From Streptococcus parasanguinis (lineage in GTDB: Bacteria > Bacillota > Bacilli > Lactobacillales > Streptococcaceae), in contig JAGZZN010000020.1 in NCBI GenBank assembly GCA_018377375.1, positions 1 through 30,731 on the forward strand: a stretch of DNA of 30,731 nucleotides. The letters are read 5' to 3'. Below the pieces are notes generated by a model, which was given only the letters and a program-made list of their open reading frames with translations, did not search any database and was not told the origin of the DNA. Both the position numbers and the translations under genes were made by a program. Below are positions 22,966 through 30,731 of this stretch, in pieces. How positions within the stretch are numbered: the stretch's first letter is position 1; every line of letters begins with the position of its first letter.

Positions 22966-24267
22966 ATGAAGACGAGCAAATACCAACAAATTATCGATTT
23001 CTTAAAAGAAGCTATTCAAGATGGAGAACTGGAAACTGGACAAAAAATTCCTTCTGTTCGCCAGTTAGCTAGTCAATTTTCTTGTAGTAAGGACACGGTG
23101 CAACGGGCCTTGCTGGACTTGACTTACCAGCACTTCCTCTATGCTAAGCCTCAGAGTGGCTACTATGTTTTGGAGCAAGAACCAGATCGACATGAGGATC
23201 TTCCACTAAAATTAGAGAAAGACCGCAACCAGGCTTTCGAGGACTTCCGAACCTGTATCAATGAAACCTTGATTGGTCGGGAGAATTATCTCTTCAACAA
23301 CTTTTCGGATCAAGCAGGCTTACTCGAAGTACGCCAATCCATTCAAGGCTTATTGAAGGAAGAAGGTATTTATACGACTTCAGATCAGATTGTTTTGACT
23401 GCTGGTACTCAGCAGGCGCTCAATATCCTCAGCCAGATTGACTTCCCCAATAAAAAGTCGCAGATCTTGATCGAGCAACCGACTTATCATCGGATGAACC
23501 AACTCTTAGATTCGCAGCAACTTGCCTACCGTACCATTCAACGTAATTTAACGGGGATTGACCTTGAGGAACTTGAAGAGATTTTTAAAAGTGGCCATAT
23601 CAAATTCTTCTACACGATCCCTCGTTTTCACTATCCGCTTGGTCATAGCTATTCGACCAAGCAGAAAGAAGCGATCTTGCAACTTGCTGACCAATATGAT
23701 GTCTACCTTGTTGAGGACGACTATTTGGGAGATCTTGATAGCAGCAATGCTCCATCTTTTCATTATTTGGATCAAAAGGACCGAGTCATCTATATCAAAT
23801 CTTTTTCGACCAATCTCTTTTCTGCTCTTCGCATCACTTCCATGATTCTTCCCCAAGACCTTCTAAAGCCAGTCTTGACCTATAAGACGATTCTGGACTA
23901 TGATAGCAATCTGATCATGCAAAAGGCCTTGAGTCTCTACATTGATAACGGTATGTATCTGACCAATAAAAAAAGACTCCTAGCCAGAAAAAAAGAGGAA
24001 GAAGAAAGATTGAAGACCTTGATGGATCAGTCTTCTCTTCTCCCTCATCTGACCCTGACCCACGATGGGATCCTACTAGATCTTCATCAGGTCAAATCTC
24101 TTGCTGCCTTAAAACACAGTGGTCTCCCGCTTGATTTCTTTGAAGCAGCCTACATCACTTCTTGTCCTTATCAACTCGCCAAGATCAAATCGGCAGATGT
24201 GGCCAATGTTTTACAAAAGCTGACGACTTTTTTTGACTTGAATGTCGAGAATTGTTCATATATATAG
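22966..24267 (+). CDS. MocR-type regulator: GntR winged helix fused to aminotransferase-like domain
   Basis: A 433-aa fusion. Residues 1-70 are a GntR winged helix (KIPSVRQLASQFSCSKDTVQRA). Residues about 85-425 have the fold-type I aminotransferase layout: TAGTQQALNIL, a P-R-F-H-Y-P segment, VEDDYLGDL and YIKSFSTNLFSALRIT. In MocR proteins the last block normally reads S-F-S-K with the PLP-binding Lys; here that position is Thr282, so covalent PLP binding looks lost, and the C-terminal GFA-type motif is also absent. It probably acts as a ligand-responsive regulator without enzyme activity. The ATG at 22966 with GGGGAC upstream is preferred to one 15 nt earlier, which follows a TACAAT -10 (22932-22937) too closely. 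Target genes are unknown. Confidence 0.85.
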   Translation: MKTSKYQQIIDFLKEAIQDGELETGQKIPSVRQLASQFSCSKDTVQRALLDLTYQHFLYAKPQSGYYVLEQEPDRHEDLPLKLEKDRNQAFEDFRTCINETLIGRENYLFNNFSDQAGLLEVRQSIQGLLKEEGIYTTSDQIVLTAGTQQALNILSQIDFPNKKSQILIEQPTYHRMNQLLDSQQLAYRTIQRNLTGIDLEELEEIFKSGHIKFFYTIPRFHYPLGHSYSTKQKEAILQLADQYDVYLVEDDYLGDLDSSNAPSFHYLDQKDRVIYIKSFSTNLFSALRITSMILPQDLLKPVLTYKTILDYDSNLIMQKALSLYIDNGMYLTNKKRLLARKKEEEERLKTLMDQSSLLPHLTLTHDGILLDLHQVKSLAALKHSGLPLDFFEAAYITSCPYQLAKIKSADVANVLQKLTTFFDLNVENCSYI

Positions 24268-24320
24268 ATCAAATAGGTTTTCTTTAATTCTTATTAGTTA
24301 GAATAATTCAATATTATCTG

Positions 24321-24456
24321 AAACATTCCGCCGTGAAAAAAGTGCCTGAAACTTAATGGTTTCAGGCACTCGGAATTATTGAGACCTCAGGCTCAATAAT
24401 TAGTCATGGAACTTCGTAGAAGTTCGCTGACGTCCGCATTCACCTAAGGAAAGTTT
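24321..24456 (-). repeat. R1 cloverleaf repeat, copy 2 (inverted)
   Basis: Reverse-complement copy of the element at 11135-11272, again 136 nt. In element orientation: outer stem AAACTTTCC / GGAATGTTT (one mismatch), hairpin A identical to copy 1 (24402-24431), hairpin B AATTATTGAG / CTCAATAATT (24374-24401, 10 bp), hairpin C with the same 12-bp stem but a different loop (24341-24370), followed by TTTTTC. It sits between the convergent MocR-like and small membrane-protein genes. The remaining bases of 24268-24517 hold only the terminator at 24482-24512. Confidence 0.85.
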
Positions 24457-24481
24457 CTTAGAAAATATTTTTCCAATCTGA

Positions 24482-24512
24482 AAGCTCGTTTAGTTAAATA
24501 CTAGACGAGCTT
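24482..24512 (+). terminator. Terminator after R1 copy 2
   Basis: Stem AAGCTCGT / ACGAGCTT extended by TAGT / ACTA across one mismatch, 5-nt loop, plus strand running into TTTTTAT. It ends transcription from the MocR-like gene and abuts the stop codon of the convergent gene. Confidence 0.85.
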
Positions 24513-24517
24513 TTTAT

Positions 24518-24766
24518 CTATTTCTTCAATTGCTCATAAAGAAGTTTGGCATTTTGAAGGCCGATCCGATAATCGAGGCGAATTAGGCGAATCGCTTCCA
24601 TCTCTGGTTCTTTGAGGTACTTCTCTCTTTGTTCCTTGGAGATGCTACCTGGTTTTAGAAGATAGTGAGTGAATTGATTTCTGACTTTATTGAGCTCAAC
24701 TTGAAGGGTGAAATAGAGTCCAAATAAGACAATCACAACTCCCATCAGGATCAGATCGTTTGACAT
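24518..24766 (-). CDS. Small single-pass membrane protein, unknown function
   Basis: 82 aa. One N-terminal membrane segment (residues 5-24, LILMGVVIVLFGLYFTLQVE), then a charged, probably helical cytoplasmic tail rich in Lys, Glu and Arg (KEQREKYLKEPEMEAIRL). AAGGAG lies 8 nt before the ATG, so it is very likely translated. No domain is recognised. It stands alone, with repeat R2 upstream and R1 downstream. Confidence 0.7.
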   Translation of the reverse strand: MSNDLILMGVVIVLFGLYFTLQVELNKVRNQFTHYLLKPGSISKEQREKYLKEPEMEAIRLIRLDYRIGLQNAKLLYEQLKK

Positions 24767-24827
24767 GGTGTATACTCCTTTTTTCTGTTATTTTCTTTAT
24801 TTTACAGCTTTCAAGAAAGAAAAACAA

Positions 24828-25002
24828 GAGAGTGGGACAGAAATCGGTAATTCGTTAGAATTCGATTTCGTCGTCCCACCTCCGCACAGTTGAGTAGGGC
24901 TGTAAAAACTGATAAAATCAGCGTAGTAGAGCCCACTCAGCCACTGCGTCTTGCTCGACAATCCAAAAACAATTGAGAGGCTAGGACTTTTGTCCCAGCC
25001 TC
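24828..25002 (+). repeat. R2 MITE-like repeat, copy 1
   Basis: About 175 bp with imperfect 18-bp ends: GAGAGTGGGACAGAAATC at the left and, reverse-complemented at the right, GAGGCTGGGACAAAAGTC (14 of 18 match). Flanking AAAACAAG / CTTGTTTT may extend the inverted ends. Inside are a long hairpin GTGGGAC / GTCCCAC (24832-24879), another GAGTAGGGCT / AGCCC-ACTC with inner CTGAT / ATCAG (24892-24938), and a terminal hairpin GAGGCT..AGCCTC (24977-25002). The first 99 nt recur at 30633 with two substitutions. No coding capacity. Its terminal hairpin also serves as terminator for the ABC operon. Confidence 0.85.
24977..25002 (-). terminator. Terminator of ABC exporter pair 2 inside R2
   Basis: Stem GAGGCT.GGAC / GTCC.AGCCTC with a TTTT loop, 10 nt after the ABC stop codon. 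On the minus strand it is followed by the T-rich TCAATTGTTTTTGG. Confidence 0.65.
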
Positions 25003-25012
25003 CTTGTTTTCC

Positions 25013-26767
25013 TTATTTCATCATACCGGCCTGGAGGTCATACATTTTCTTATACGTTCCTCCTAGAGTAATGAGTTGGTCGTGGTTGCCTGATTCGATG
25101 ATTTTTCCTTTATCCAGAACATAGATGCAATCGGCATCTTGGATGGTAGAAAGGCGATGGGCAATGGCAATGGTTGTCCGCCCTTGGCGCATCTTCTTCA
25201 GAGAGTTTTGAATCATCTCTTCCGTCTCTTGATCGATATTGGCAGTGGCCTCATCCAAAATGAGGATCTTAGGCTGGGCAGCAATGGTCCGGGCAAAAGC
25301 CAGAAGCTGACGCTGACCAGTCGATAAGGTAGAACCCCGCTCTGTTACAGGATGATCATAGCCACCAGGTAGACTCTCAATAAAGTCTGCCACATCCACA
25401 AATGCAGCTGCTTGTCGGATTTCCTCATCTGTCAGTTCTTCATGGTACATCCGGATATTAGAAGCAATGGTTCCATGATAGAGGAAGGGTTCCTGCAACA
25501 CTAGACCAATGGACTTGCGCAAGGCTTCCTGGCTGTAGTCCTTGATATTCTGTCCATCAATCAAGATCTGGCCACGATCAAATTCATAAAAGCGCATGAA
25601 GAGATTGATAATAGAGGATTTACCAGACCCAGTATGACCAACAAAAGCGATGGTTTGTCCATTTTTGACATCAAAGGAGATATCTTTTAGGACATCCCGT
25701 TTGCCATCATAAGAAAAAGATACATGCTCAAAACGAATATCTCCCCGATCGATTTCTTTCAGGCTACCAGCTTGCTTGGGCTCGTAGTCGTCTCGATCCA
25801 TCATCTCAAAGACACGACCAGCAGAAATGGTTGAGGTCTGCAAGGTTGCAAAATTTTGAGTGACATCAATCAAGGGCTGGAAAAGCTGACTAACATACTG
25901 GATAAAGGCATAGATAAGTCCTGCTGTAAAGCCAGTGGACTGCCAATTTAGGCCGAAAAAGGTTAGAATAACCGCATAAGCCAGAACCTGTAACAGGGTC
26001 ATAGCTGGCCTCAAAAAGAGGGAATTGACATCCACAGATCGGTTGGCGTAATCCAAATGTTCCCCATTAATCTGTTCGAATTCATCCGTCAAGCGCTTTC
26101 CTTGACGAAAGGCCTGGACGATCCGCATTCCTTCAATGGATTCCGATAATTTCACATTGATATCTGATAATTTTTGTCGGGTCATCTTGACCAAGCGATT
26201 GGATAACTTGCGATAGAGACGGATGGAAAACCAAATGATGGGAAGAAAAGGCAGGATCCAAATGGTCAAATGCCAGTCCAAGCTAAACATGGTTACTAGA
26301 GTGACTAAAAAGAGTAAAAAGGATGAAACCAGGCTTGAAAAGACCGTAGAAAACATATCTGCGACTGCCTGTGTATCATTGGTCACACGCGAAACAATCG
26401 AACCTGCTGCTGTCTGGTCATAAAAGGACATGCCCAGTCTTTGAAGATTTTTGAAAATATCTAGACGGATATCTCTTACGATGGAATTGGATACACGTGC
26501 AAAGGTTAACTGGCTCAGGTAAGTTGCCAGCACACGCCCAATGAATAACCCATAGTAGAGAATCAAAAACTGAAAAGCTGTCAGAACTGGTGAGCCTGTT
26601 TCTGTTGGATCTACGAGGTGGTCAATATACCAGCGTGCTGCAAGAGGGATCGCCGTCAATAACAGACTAGTCAGGAAGGTAAAGGCTAAGGCTAGGGCCG
26701 TTAACCATTTATAACGCCACATATAAGTCAAGAGCCGCTTCATCACATGAGCTTCAGATGTTTTCAT
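25013..26767 (-). CDS. Heterodimeric ABC exporter, catalytically complete subunit (pair 2)
   Basis: 584 aa: six membrane helices in about residues 18-300 and a nucleotide-binding domain with Walker A GHTGSGKSS, signature LSTGQRQL, Walker B ILILDEATANID and switch histidine IAHRLSTI. The altered signature (T for the first G) pairs with the partner's degenerate site, as in BmrCD/LmrCD-type multidrug exporters. The ATG at 26767 lies 14 nt inside the end of the partner gene with GGAGGG 8 nt upstream. Last gene of the ypmS-cutC-yjbR-ABC-ABC run; the transcript ends in repeat R2. Confidence 0.9.
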   Translation of the reverse strand: MKTSEAHVMKRLLTYMWRYKWLTALALAFTFLTSLLLTAIPLAARWYIDHLVDPTETGSPVLTAFQFLILYYGLFIGRVLATYLSQLTFARVSNSIVRDIRLDIFKNLQRLGMSFYDQTAAGSIVSRVTNDTQAVADMFSTVFSSLVSSFLLFLVTLVTMFSLDWHLTIWILPFLPIIWFSIRLYRKLSNRLVKMTRQKLSDINVKLSESIEGMRIVQAFRQGKRLTDEFEQINGEHLDYANRSVDVNSLFLRPAMTLLQVLAYAVILTFFGLNWQSTGFTAGLIYAFIQYVSQLFQPLIDVTQNFATLQTSTISAGRVFEMMDRDDYEPKQAGSLKEIDRGDIRFEHVSFSYDGKRDVLKDISFDVKNGQTIAFVGHTGSGKSSIINLFMRFYEFDRGQILIDGQNIKDYSQEALRKSIGLVLQEPFLYHGTIASNIRMYHEELTDEEIRQAAAFVDVADFIESLPGGYDHPVTERGSTLSTGQRQLLAFARTIAAQPKILILDEATANIDQETEEMIQNSLKKMRQGRTTIAIAHRLSTIQDADCIYVLDKGKIIESGNHDQLITLGGTYKKMYDLQAGMMK

Positions 26768-28508
26768 TCAGCTTTCCCTCCATTTCTTCTGATAATTGTT
26801 GGGCTTGGTAGGTTTCATAGTACCAACCTTTTTGAGCCATTAATTCCTCGTGATTTCCTCGCTCCTTGATCTGTCCATTCTCCATTACCAGAATCAAATC
26901 CGCATGAACGATCGCTGATAGGCGATGGGCTGTGATGATCGTTGTTTTCCCCTTGCGTTCCTGCTTCATATTTTCAATGATTTGGTGCTCCGTTTTAGCA
27001 TCTACTGCAGACAAGGAATCATCCAAGATCAAGATCTCAGGATTCATGACCAAAGCACGACTCATGGCAATCCGTTGCTTTTGTCCGCCAGAAAGAGAGA
27101 CCCCTCTCTCTCCCAGCACTGTCTCCATCTGGTCTGGCATGGCCAGAATATCTTCATAGACTCCACAAGTTCTCAGAGCCTTCATCACCTCTTCTTCCTC
27201 GATCTGTGGATCTGAAAAAGCGACATTCTCGCGAATGGTCATGGCAAAGAGGATCTGATCTTGAGGGACATAGCCGATCAAGCTTCGAAGATCTTCTAAA
27301 CGATAGTCTTTGATAGAGATTCCATTGAGCAAGATATCTCCCTGCTCCAAGTCGTGCTCTCTAAGCAAGAGACGCAACAAGGTGGTCTTTCCAGATCCAG
27401 TTGGACCAACAATCCCAAGGGTTTGCCCTTTTTCTAAATGAAAGGCTACCTTTTTAAGGACAGGCTCTTTCTCATAGGCGAATTCTTTAATGTCATATTC
27501 CAGATCGCCGTTTTGGATGTCTGTGACTGGTTGACTTGGATCTTGGATATCAGGTATTTCTGCTAAAAGTGTCTCAATCCGATCATAAGAGACGCTAGCC
27601 CGCTGACTAATATTAAACAAGAAGCCCATGGCTTGAAGGGGCCAGACGAGCATATTGAGATAGGTAATAAAGGTTACGATTTGTCCAACCGTCAGGCTCC
27701 CTTCCTGAACAAATACCCCCCCGAAGTAGAGCGTCAAGACATAGGAGAGACCGACAAAAAGAAGAGTGGTCGGATCAAACAAAGCATTGTAACCGGCTGA
27801 AGTCATATTCTTTGAAAAGACCATTTGATTGGTTTTTTCAAAAGCCTGAATCTCATCTGCCTGAAAGCCAAAGGATTTGGTCACTTTGACTCCTGATACG
27901 GATTCCTGGACAAAGTTGTTCAGCTCTGAGAAGCCTTCTTGGGCCTCTTTGAAGGCTTTGTGGTTTTTGCGTCCAATGGCGGAAGTCACTACCACCATAA
28001 CCGGTAGAGGCAAAATAGCCAAGAGGGTTAAGCGCCAATCAATCATGAAAAACATGCTGACTAAGGTCACCAAGGCTGTCACGGAAGCATCCACTGCAGA
28101 CATAACCCCGCCACCAGCAAACATGGTTACCGCATTGATATCATTAGTAGCATGGGCCATGAGATCCCCTGTGCGATAACGCTGATAGAAAGATGGAGAC
28201 ATGAGAGTAAATTGCTTAAACAAACGGTAACGCAAGATCCGAGCCAACTTATTGGCCGTCCCAAAAATATAGCGTCTCCATACAAAACGAAGGCCATACA
28301 TGGCAAGAGCTGCGAGGACCAAAAGAGCGATATCTACAACTAACTGGCCCAGCGTCAGCCTTCTTTTATCGATCAAATCGATCACAAGTCCCATGATTCT
28401 TGGAGGAATGAGATTTAAAAAACTAACCAAGATCAAAGACCCTATCCCGATCAAGTATCGCTTCTTCTCTAAATTAAAAAACCAAGATAATTTCCTCAAC
28501 AGATTCAT
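26754..28508 (-). CDS. Heterodimeric ABC exporter, degenerate subunit (pair 2)
   Basis: 584 aa, six membrane helices and a nucleotide-binding domain with Walker A GPTGSGKTT, intact signature LSGGQKQR and Walker B ILILDDSLSAVD, where Asp replaces the catalytic Glu; the switch histidine is kept (TAHRLSAI). It thus forms the non-hydrolysing site and lends its intact signature to the partner. The N-terminus (LSWFFNLEKKRYLIGIGSLI) resembles BmrC/YheI-type subunits. It begins one base after the yjbR-like gene's stop, with AAGGGGAAATAAG before the ATG, so it is translated as part of that operon. Substrate unknown; multidrug export is inferred from the family. Confidence 0.9.
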   Translation of the reverse strand: MNLLRKLSWFFNLEKKRYLIGIGSLILVSFLNLIPPRIMGLVIDLIDKRRLTLGQLVVDIALLVLAALAMYGLRFVWRRYIFGTANKLARILRYRLFKQFTLMSPSFYQRYRTGDLMAHATNDINAVTMFAGGGVMSAVDASVTALVTLVSMFFMIDWRLTLLAILPLPVMVVVTSAIGRKNHKAFKEAQEGFSELNNFVQESVSGVKVTKSFGFQADEIQAFEKTNQMVFSKNMTSAGYNALFDPTTLLFVGLSYVLTLYFGGVFVQEGSLTVGQIVTFITYLNMLVWPLQAMGFLFNISQRASVSYDRIETLLAEIPDIQDPSQPVTDIQNGDLEYDIKEFAYEKEPVLKKVAFHLEKGQTLGIVGPTGSGKTTLLRLLLREHDLEQGDILLNGISIKDYRLEDLRSLIGYVPQDQILFAMTIRENVAFSDPQIEEEEVMKALRTCGVYEDILAMPDQMETVLGERGVSLSGGQKQRIAMSRALVMNPEILILDDSLSAVDAKTEHQIIENMKQERKGKTTIITAHRLSAIVHADLILVMENGQIKERGNHEELMAQKGWYYETYQAQQLSEEMEGKLNENI

Positions 28509-28509
28509 C

Positions 28510-29175
28510 TTATTTCCCCTTTTTGGTGAGTTGCCAGCTACTATCCACTAGAGCAAGCAAGTCCTCATCAGCAATTGTTCCATCTAAGGGGATACTCACC
28601 CAATATTTTTTATTCATATGAAAAGCTGGATAAATCCCTTTCTGCTGGATGAAATGGGCTACTTGATCAGACTTAACATTCAAAACTTCTATTTTCCCAG
28701 ACTTGCCAGCATCCAGTTTTTTCCAATCAATGGTCATAAAGACACCATACCACTTGAGGGTGTCTCGGTGGCGAATAGCGCCGGATTCCGGAGATCTTTC
28801 CCACAAATACTCAATCGTTCCCTGATAGTGCAGGGAGATATAGGCCATGAGACGCTTGGCTTGAGGATAGAGAAATTCTTCTACCTCAAAACAAGCTTGG
28901 CGGATCCTTGCAAGACTTTCCTGACAGGCTTCCCTGACTTGGCCAACGAAATTTCCTTGTAGCTGTTCCAGATGGATCTGGATATACTCGTCCCCTGTAT
29001 CCTGATCATAGACCTGAAAAGAAATCTTCTGGTCGCAGACCTGGACATTTAAGAGAAAAGTGTCCGATAAGACGGGACACTGGTACTCATAGCCTGCCCC
29101 TTTCTTCTCAAATCCGTAAGCCAATCCCTTTTCTGGCTGAAAGGTGTACCGGTCAAAATAATGCTCTAAAAACAT
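28510..29175 (-). CDS. MmcQ/YjbR-family protein with N-terminal extension
   Basis: A 221-aa protein. The C-terminal half (about 105-221) matches the MmcQ/YjbR CyaY-like fold: GVFMTIDWKKLDAGKSGKIE, then VLNVKSDQ, AFHMNKKYWVSIPLDG and DEDLLALVDSSW. These proteins are predicted to bind DNA, but no role is firmly known. The N-terminal half is an additional domain of unknown function found with this C-terminus in streptococcal-looking proteins. The ATG at 29175 is chosen over a start 54 nt upstream because GGGAGAGG directly precedes it. It is followed after one base by ABC pair 2. Confidence 0.82.
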   Translation of the reverse strand: MFLEHYFDRYTFQPEKGLAYGFEKKGAGYEYQCPVLSDTFLLNVQVCDQKISFQVYDQDTGDEYIQIHLEQLQGNFVGQVREACQESLARIRQACFEVEEFLYPQAKRLMAYISLHYQGTIEYLWERSPESGAIRHRDTLKWYGVFMTIDWKKLDAGKSGKIEVLNVKSDQVAHFIQQKGIYPAFHMNKKYWVSIPLDGTIADEDLLALVDSSWQLTKKGK

Positions 29176-29278
29176 TTCCTCTCCCTTATTTATTTTTACA
29201 CTAGAAGAGGCTGGAAACAACGTCCCCAACCTTGATAACGGATCTTCAAAACTACTTCAAGCAGTGATCGTTTCTTTT

Positions 29279-29914
29279 TTAAAACACAATGCGCGTGCCA
29301 TGCAGTTGACAAACGCCCAATTGCTCCAAAAAGAGCTGACGATTGTCAAGGGTCACACCTCCACCTGGCAGGATCTGAATCTTTCCCTTAGCCGCATCTA
29401 ATAAACGATGATAGTGGGCAAAACGTTGCTCTAGTGGGTCCCCTGGACTTCCGGCTCGTGTTAAAATGCGGGCTACACCCTGATCAGAAAGCCACTCAAT
29501 CGCTTCTAGCTGATCTGTATGAGCTAACTCATCAAAGGCCATATGAAAGACAACCTCTGCCTCTCCACAGGCTGCTAGTAAAAGCTGCATGATCCTCTGG
29601 TCCAACTTTCGATCGCTCGTCAGCGCTCCCAGCACAAAACAAGTAACCCCTATTTCTTTCGCAGCACGAATATCCGTCAGCATAGCTTCGACTTCCAGAT
29701 CAGTATAGACAAAATCGCCACCTCGGGGTCGGATAATGACACATAGATCCACGGACTTCTCTCTTGTCAGTTTGATTGCTTCATTGATCACACCTATACT
29801 AGGTGTGGTCCCTCCTACTGCCAGGTTATCGCACAGTTCAATGCGACCTGCCCCAGCAGCAATCGCCTTATCAATATAAGTTAAATTCTCTGCACAAAAT
29901 TCAAAGACAAGCAT
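29279..29914 (-). CDS. cutC: CutC-family protein
   Basis: A 211-aa TIM-barrel protein of the CutC family. Conserved blocks: the N-terminal FEFCAENL, RIELCDNLAVGGTTPS (24-39), CVIIRPRGGDFVY, VFHMAFDE and RILTRAGSPGD, and ILPGGGV near the end. The family was named for copper homeostasis in E. coli, but that role is disputed. GGAG lies 7 nt before the ATG, and the ypmS-like gene ends 21 nt upstream, so the two are probably one transcript. The 103-nt gap to the next gene holds no clear terminator. Confidence 0.92.
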   Translation of the reverse strand: MLVFEFCAENLTYIDKAIAAGAGRIELCDNLAVGGTTPSIGVINEAIKLTREKSVDLCVIIRPRGGDFVYTDLEVEAMLTDIRAAKEIGVTCFVLGALTSDRKLDQRIMQLLLAACGEAEVVFHMAFDELAHTDQLEAIEWLSDQGVARILTRAGSPGDPLEQRFAHYHRLLDAAKGKIQILPGGGVTLDNRQLFLEQLGVCQLHGTRIVF

Positions 29915-29935
29915 GACAACTCCAATTACAAAGAC

Positions 29936-30538
29936 TTAAAACAAGGATATACTAACGGTTACCTTAGCATTGCCATTTTCCACTCTCGCTTTTGAGATAC
30001 TATAGCCTGCTTGAGGAATCTCAAGGGTGATTTGATCACCATTCACTTTAAAGCCGCCTCCATTTTGATTGGATTGATCCTTCAAATAGTTGAGAACCAA
30101 GAATTTTGGAATGGGCATTTTCCCTAATTTAGCACCGGTCACATTCAAATTCATGACATTGTTTTCAACTTGACCGGTCATGGTTAAATCTAGATAGCTA
30201 TCAACTGGCCCTAAGGAAACAGGAACTTTGACGTGAAGGTCATTGCCATCCATTCCTAGTGCCATCTTTTGATAGTCAGAATTGTCAAGGGCGGATCCAG
30301 CACTTGTTTTTACGACCTGACTCAATTGCACTGAATTGAGACTTAGCTCAGTTGAGAGCCCTTCAGTGCTCACAGAGGCATTTGAAACAGCATTTTGAGC
30401 CAACTCAATCAAAGAACTCCCTGCCTGCACATTTCTCAGTTGCTCCCCTTCAGGGATAGATCCAGGAACCAACAAGATCACTAATAACATAAATAAAACG
30501 ATCACCATGCCAATCAGGCGTCTCATCCACTTAAACAT
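29936..30538 (-). CDS. ypmS: YpmS-family (DUF2140) membrane-anchored protein
   Basis: 200 aa: a positively charged start (FKWMRRL), one membrane segment (IGMVIVLFMLLVILLVPG, about residues 9-26) and an extracytoplasmic domain rich in beta-strand patterning. Typical DUF2140/YpmS features are the SLGPVDSYLDLTMTGQV and KMPIPKFLVLNYLKD segments. Function unknown; the domain may bind lipids or envelope polymers, which is only a guess. The frame also opens at a TTG 12 nt upstream, but GGAGGAG sits just before the ATG at 30538. First gene of the ypmS-cutC run; repeat R2 copy 2 lies about 90 nt upstream. Confidence 0.85.
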   Translation of the reverse strand: MFKWMRRLIGMVIVLFMLLVILLVPGSIPEGEQLRNVQAGSSLIELAQNAVSNASVSTEGLSTELSLNSVQLSQVVKTSAGSALDNSDYQKMALGMDGNDLHVKVPVSLGPVDSYLDLTMTGQVENNVMNLNVTGAKLGKMPIPKFLVLNYLKDQSNQNGGGFKVNGDQITLEIPQAGYSISKARVENGNAKVTVSISLF

Positions 30539-30632
30539 CTGCTCCTCCAATACGTGAAAAGTTGTATTCTTATTGTACCCTAAATCTATAGAAATTGCGA
30601 CTAAGAGGGGCCTTTAGAAAGCAAAAGAGAGC

Positions 30633-30731
30633 GTGGGACAGAAATCGGTAATTCGTTAGAATTCGATTTCGTCGTCCCACCTCCGCACAGTTGAGTAGGG
30701 CTGTAAAAGCTGATGAAATCAGCGTAGTAGA
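30633..30731 (+). repeat. R2 MITE-like repeat, copy 2, cut by window edge
   Basis: The first 99 nt of R2, identical to 24832-24930 except for two A-to-G changes near the inner CTGAT / ATCAG loop. Same orientation as copy 1. It lies upstream of the ypmS start, outside the operon. The right half is beyond the window. Confidence 0.85.

Overview
The window reads as chromosomal DNA from a viridans-type Streptococcus, most like the sanguinis/parasanguinis/mitis relatives. The basis is protein character (UvrB, AsnS, AspC, a fused GlnP carrying two substrate-binding domains, a YaaA/DUF1836/hemolysin-III cluster), low-to-moderate GC, strong AGGAGG-type ribosome sites, many short factor-independent terminators and streptococcal-looking small intergenic repeats. 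Species cannot be fixed from the sequence alone. No rRNA, tRNA, CRISPR, prophage or transposase gene was seen.

Layout. 1-2.4 kb (minus): truncated GNAT acetyltransferase and uvrB. 2.7-6.8 kb: a visibly AT-richer island with a three-gene ABC exporter (minus) divergent from an OmpR-type response regulator and histidine kinase (plus). This is the architecture of LanFEG/LanRK lantibiotic-resistance modules, but no lantibiotic genes are present. 6.9-7.8 kb (minus): CPBP membrane protease. 8.1-11.0 kb (plus): glnPQ amino-acid importer behind a strong promoter and a leader with a terminator-like hairpin. 11.4-14.8 kb (minus): heterodimeric ABC exporter pair 1, then an MFS transporter and a DUF1003 gene interrupted by an early stop codon. 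17.0-20.2 kb (minus): tseB(ypmB)-aspC-asnS, the same order as in Bacillus. 20.4-24.3 kb: marR, yaaA, DUF1836-hemolysin III and a MocR-like regulator. 24.5-30.5 kb (minus): a small membrane protein, then ypmS-cutC-yjbR and heterodimeric ABC exporter pair 2 in close succession.

Non-coding structure. Two repeat families stand out. R1 is a 136-nt element in two inverted copies (11.1 and 24.3 kb). Both copies can fold into a cloverleaf (outer stem plus three hairpins), and the middle hairpin shows three paired compensatory changes; both lie between convergent genes. R2 is a MITE-like element of about 175 bp at 24.8 kb, with a second, window-truncated copy at 30.6 kb. Three neighbouring genes (marR, yaaA, DUF1836) each have a -10 box exactly 6 nt before the ATG, which suggests leaderless mRNAs.

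The best candidates for something little described are the R1 cloverleaf repeat, the orphan LanFEG/RK-like module with a non-canonical Q-loop, the MocR-type regulator lacking the PLP lysine, and the leaderless-promoter cluster.
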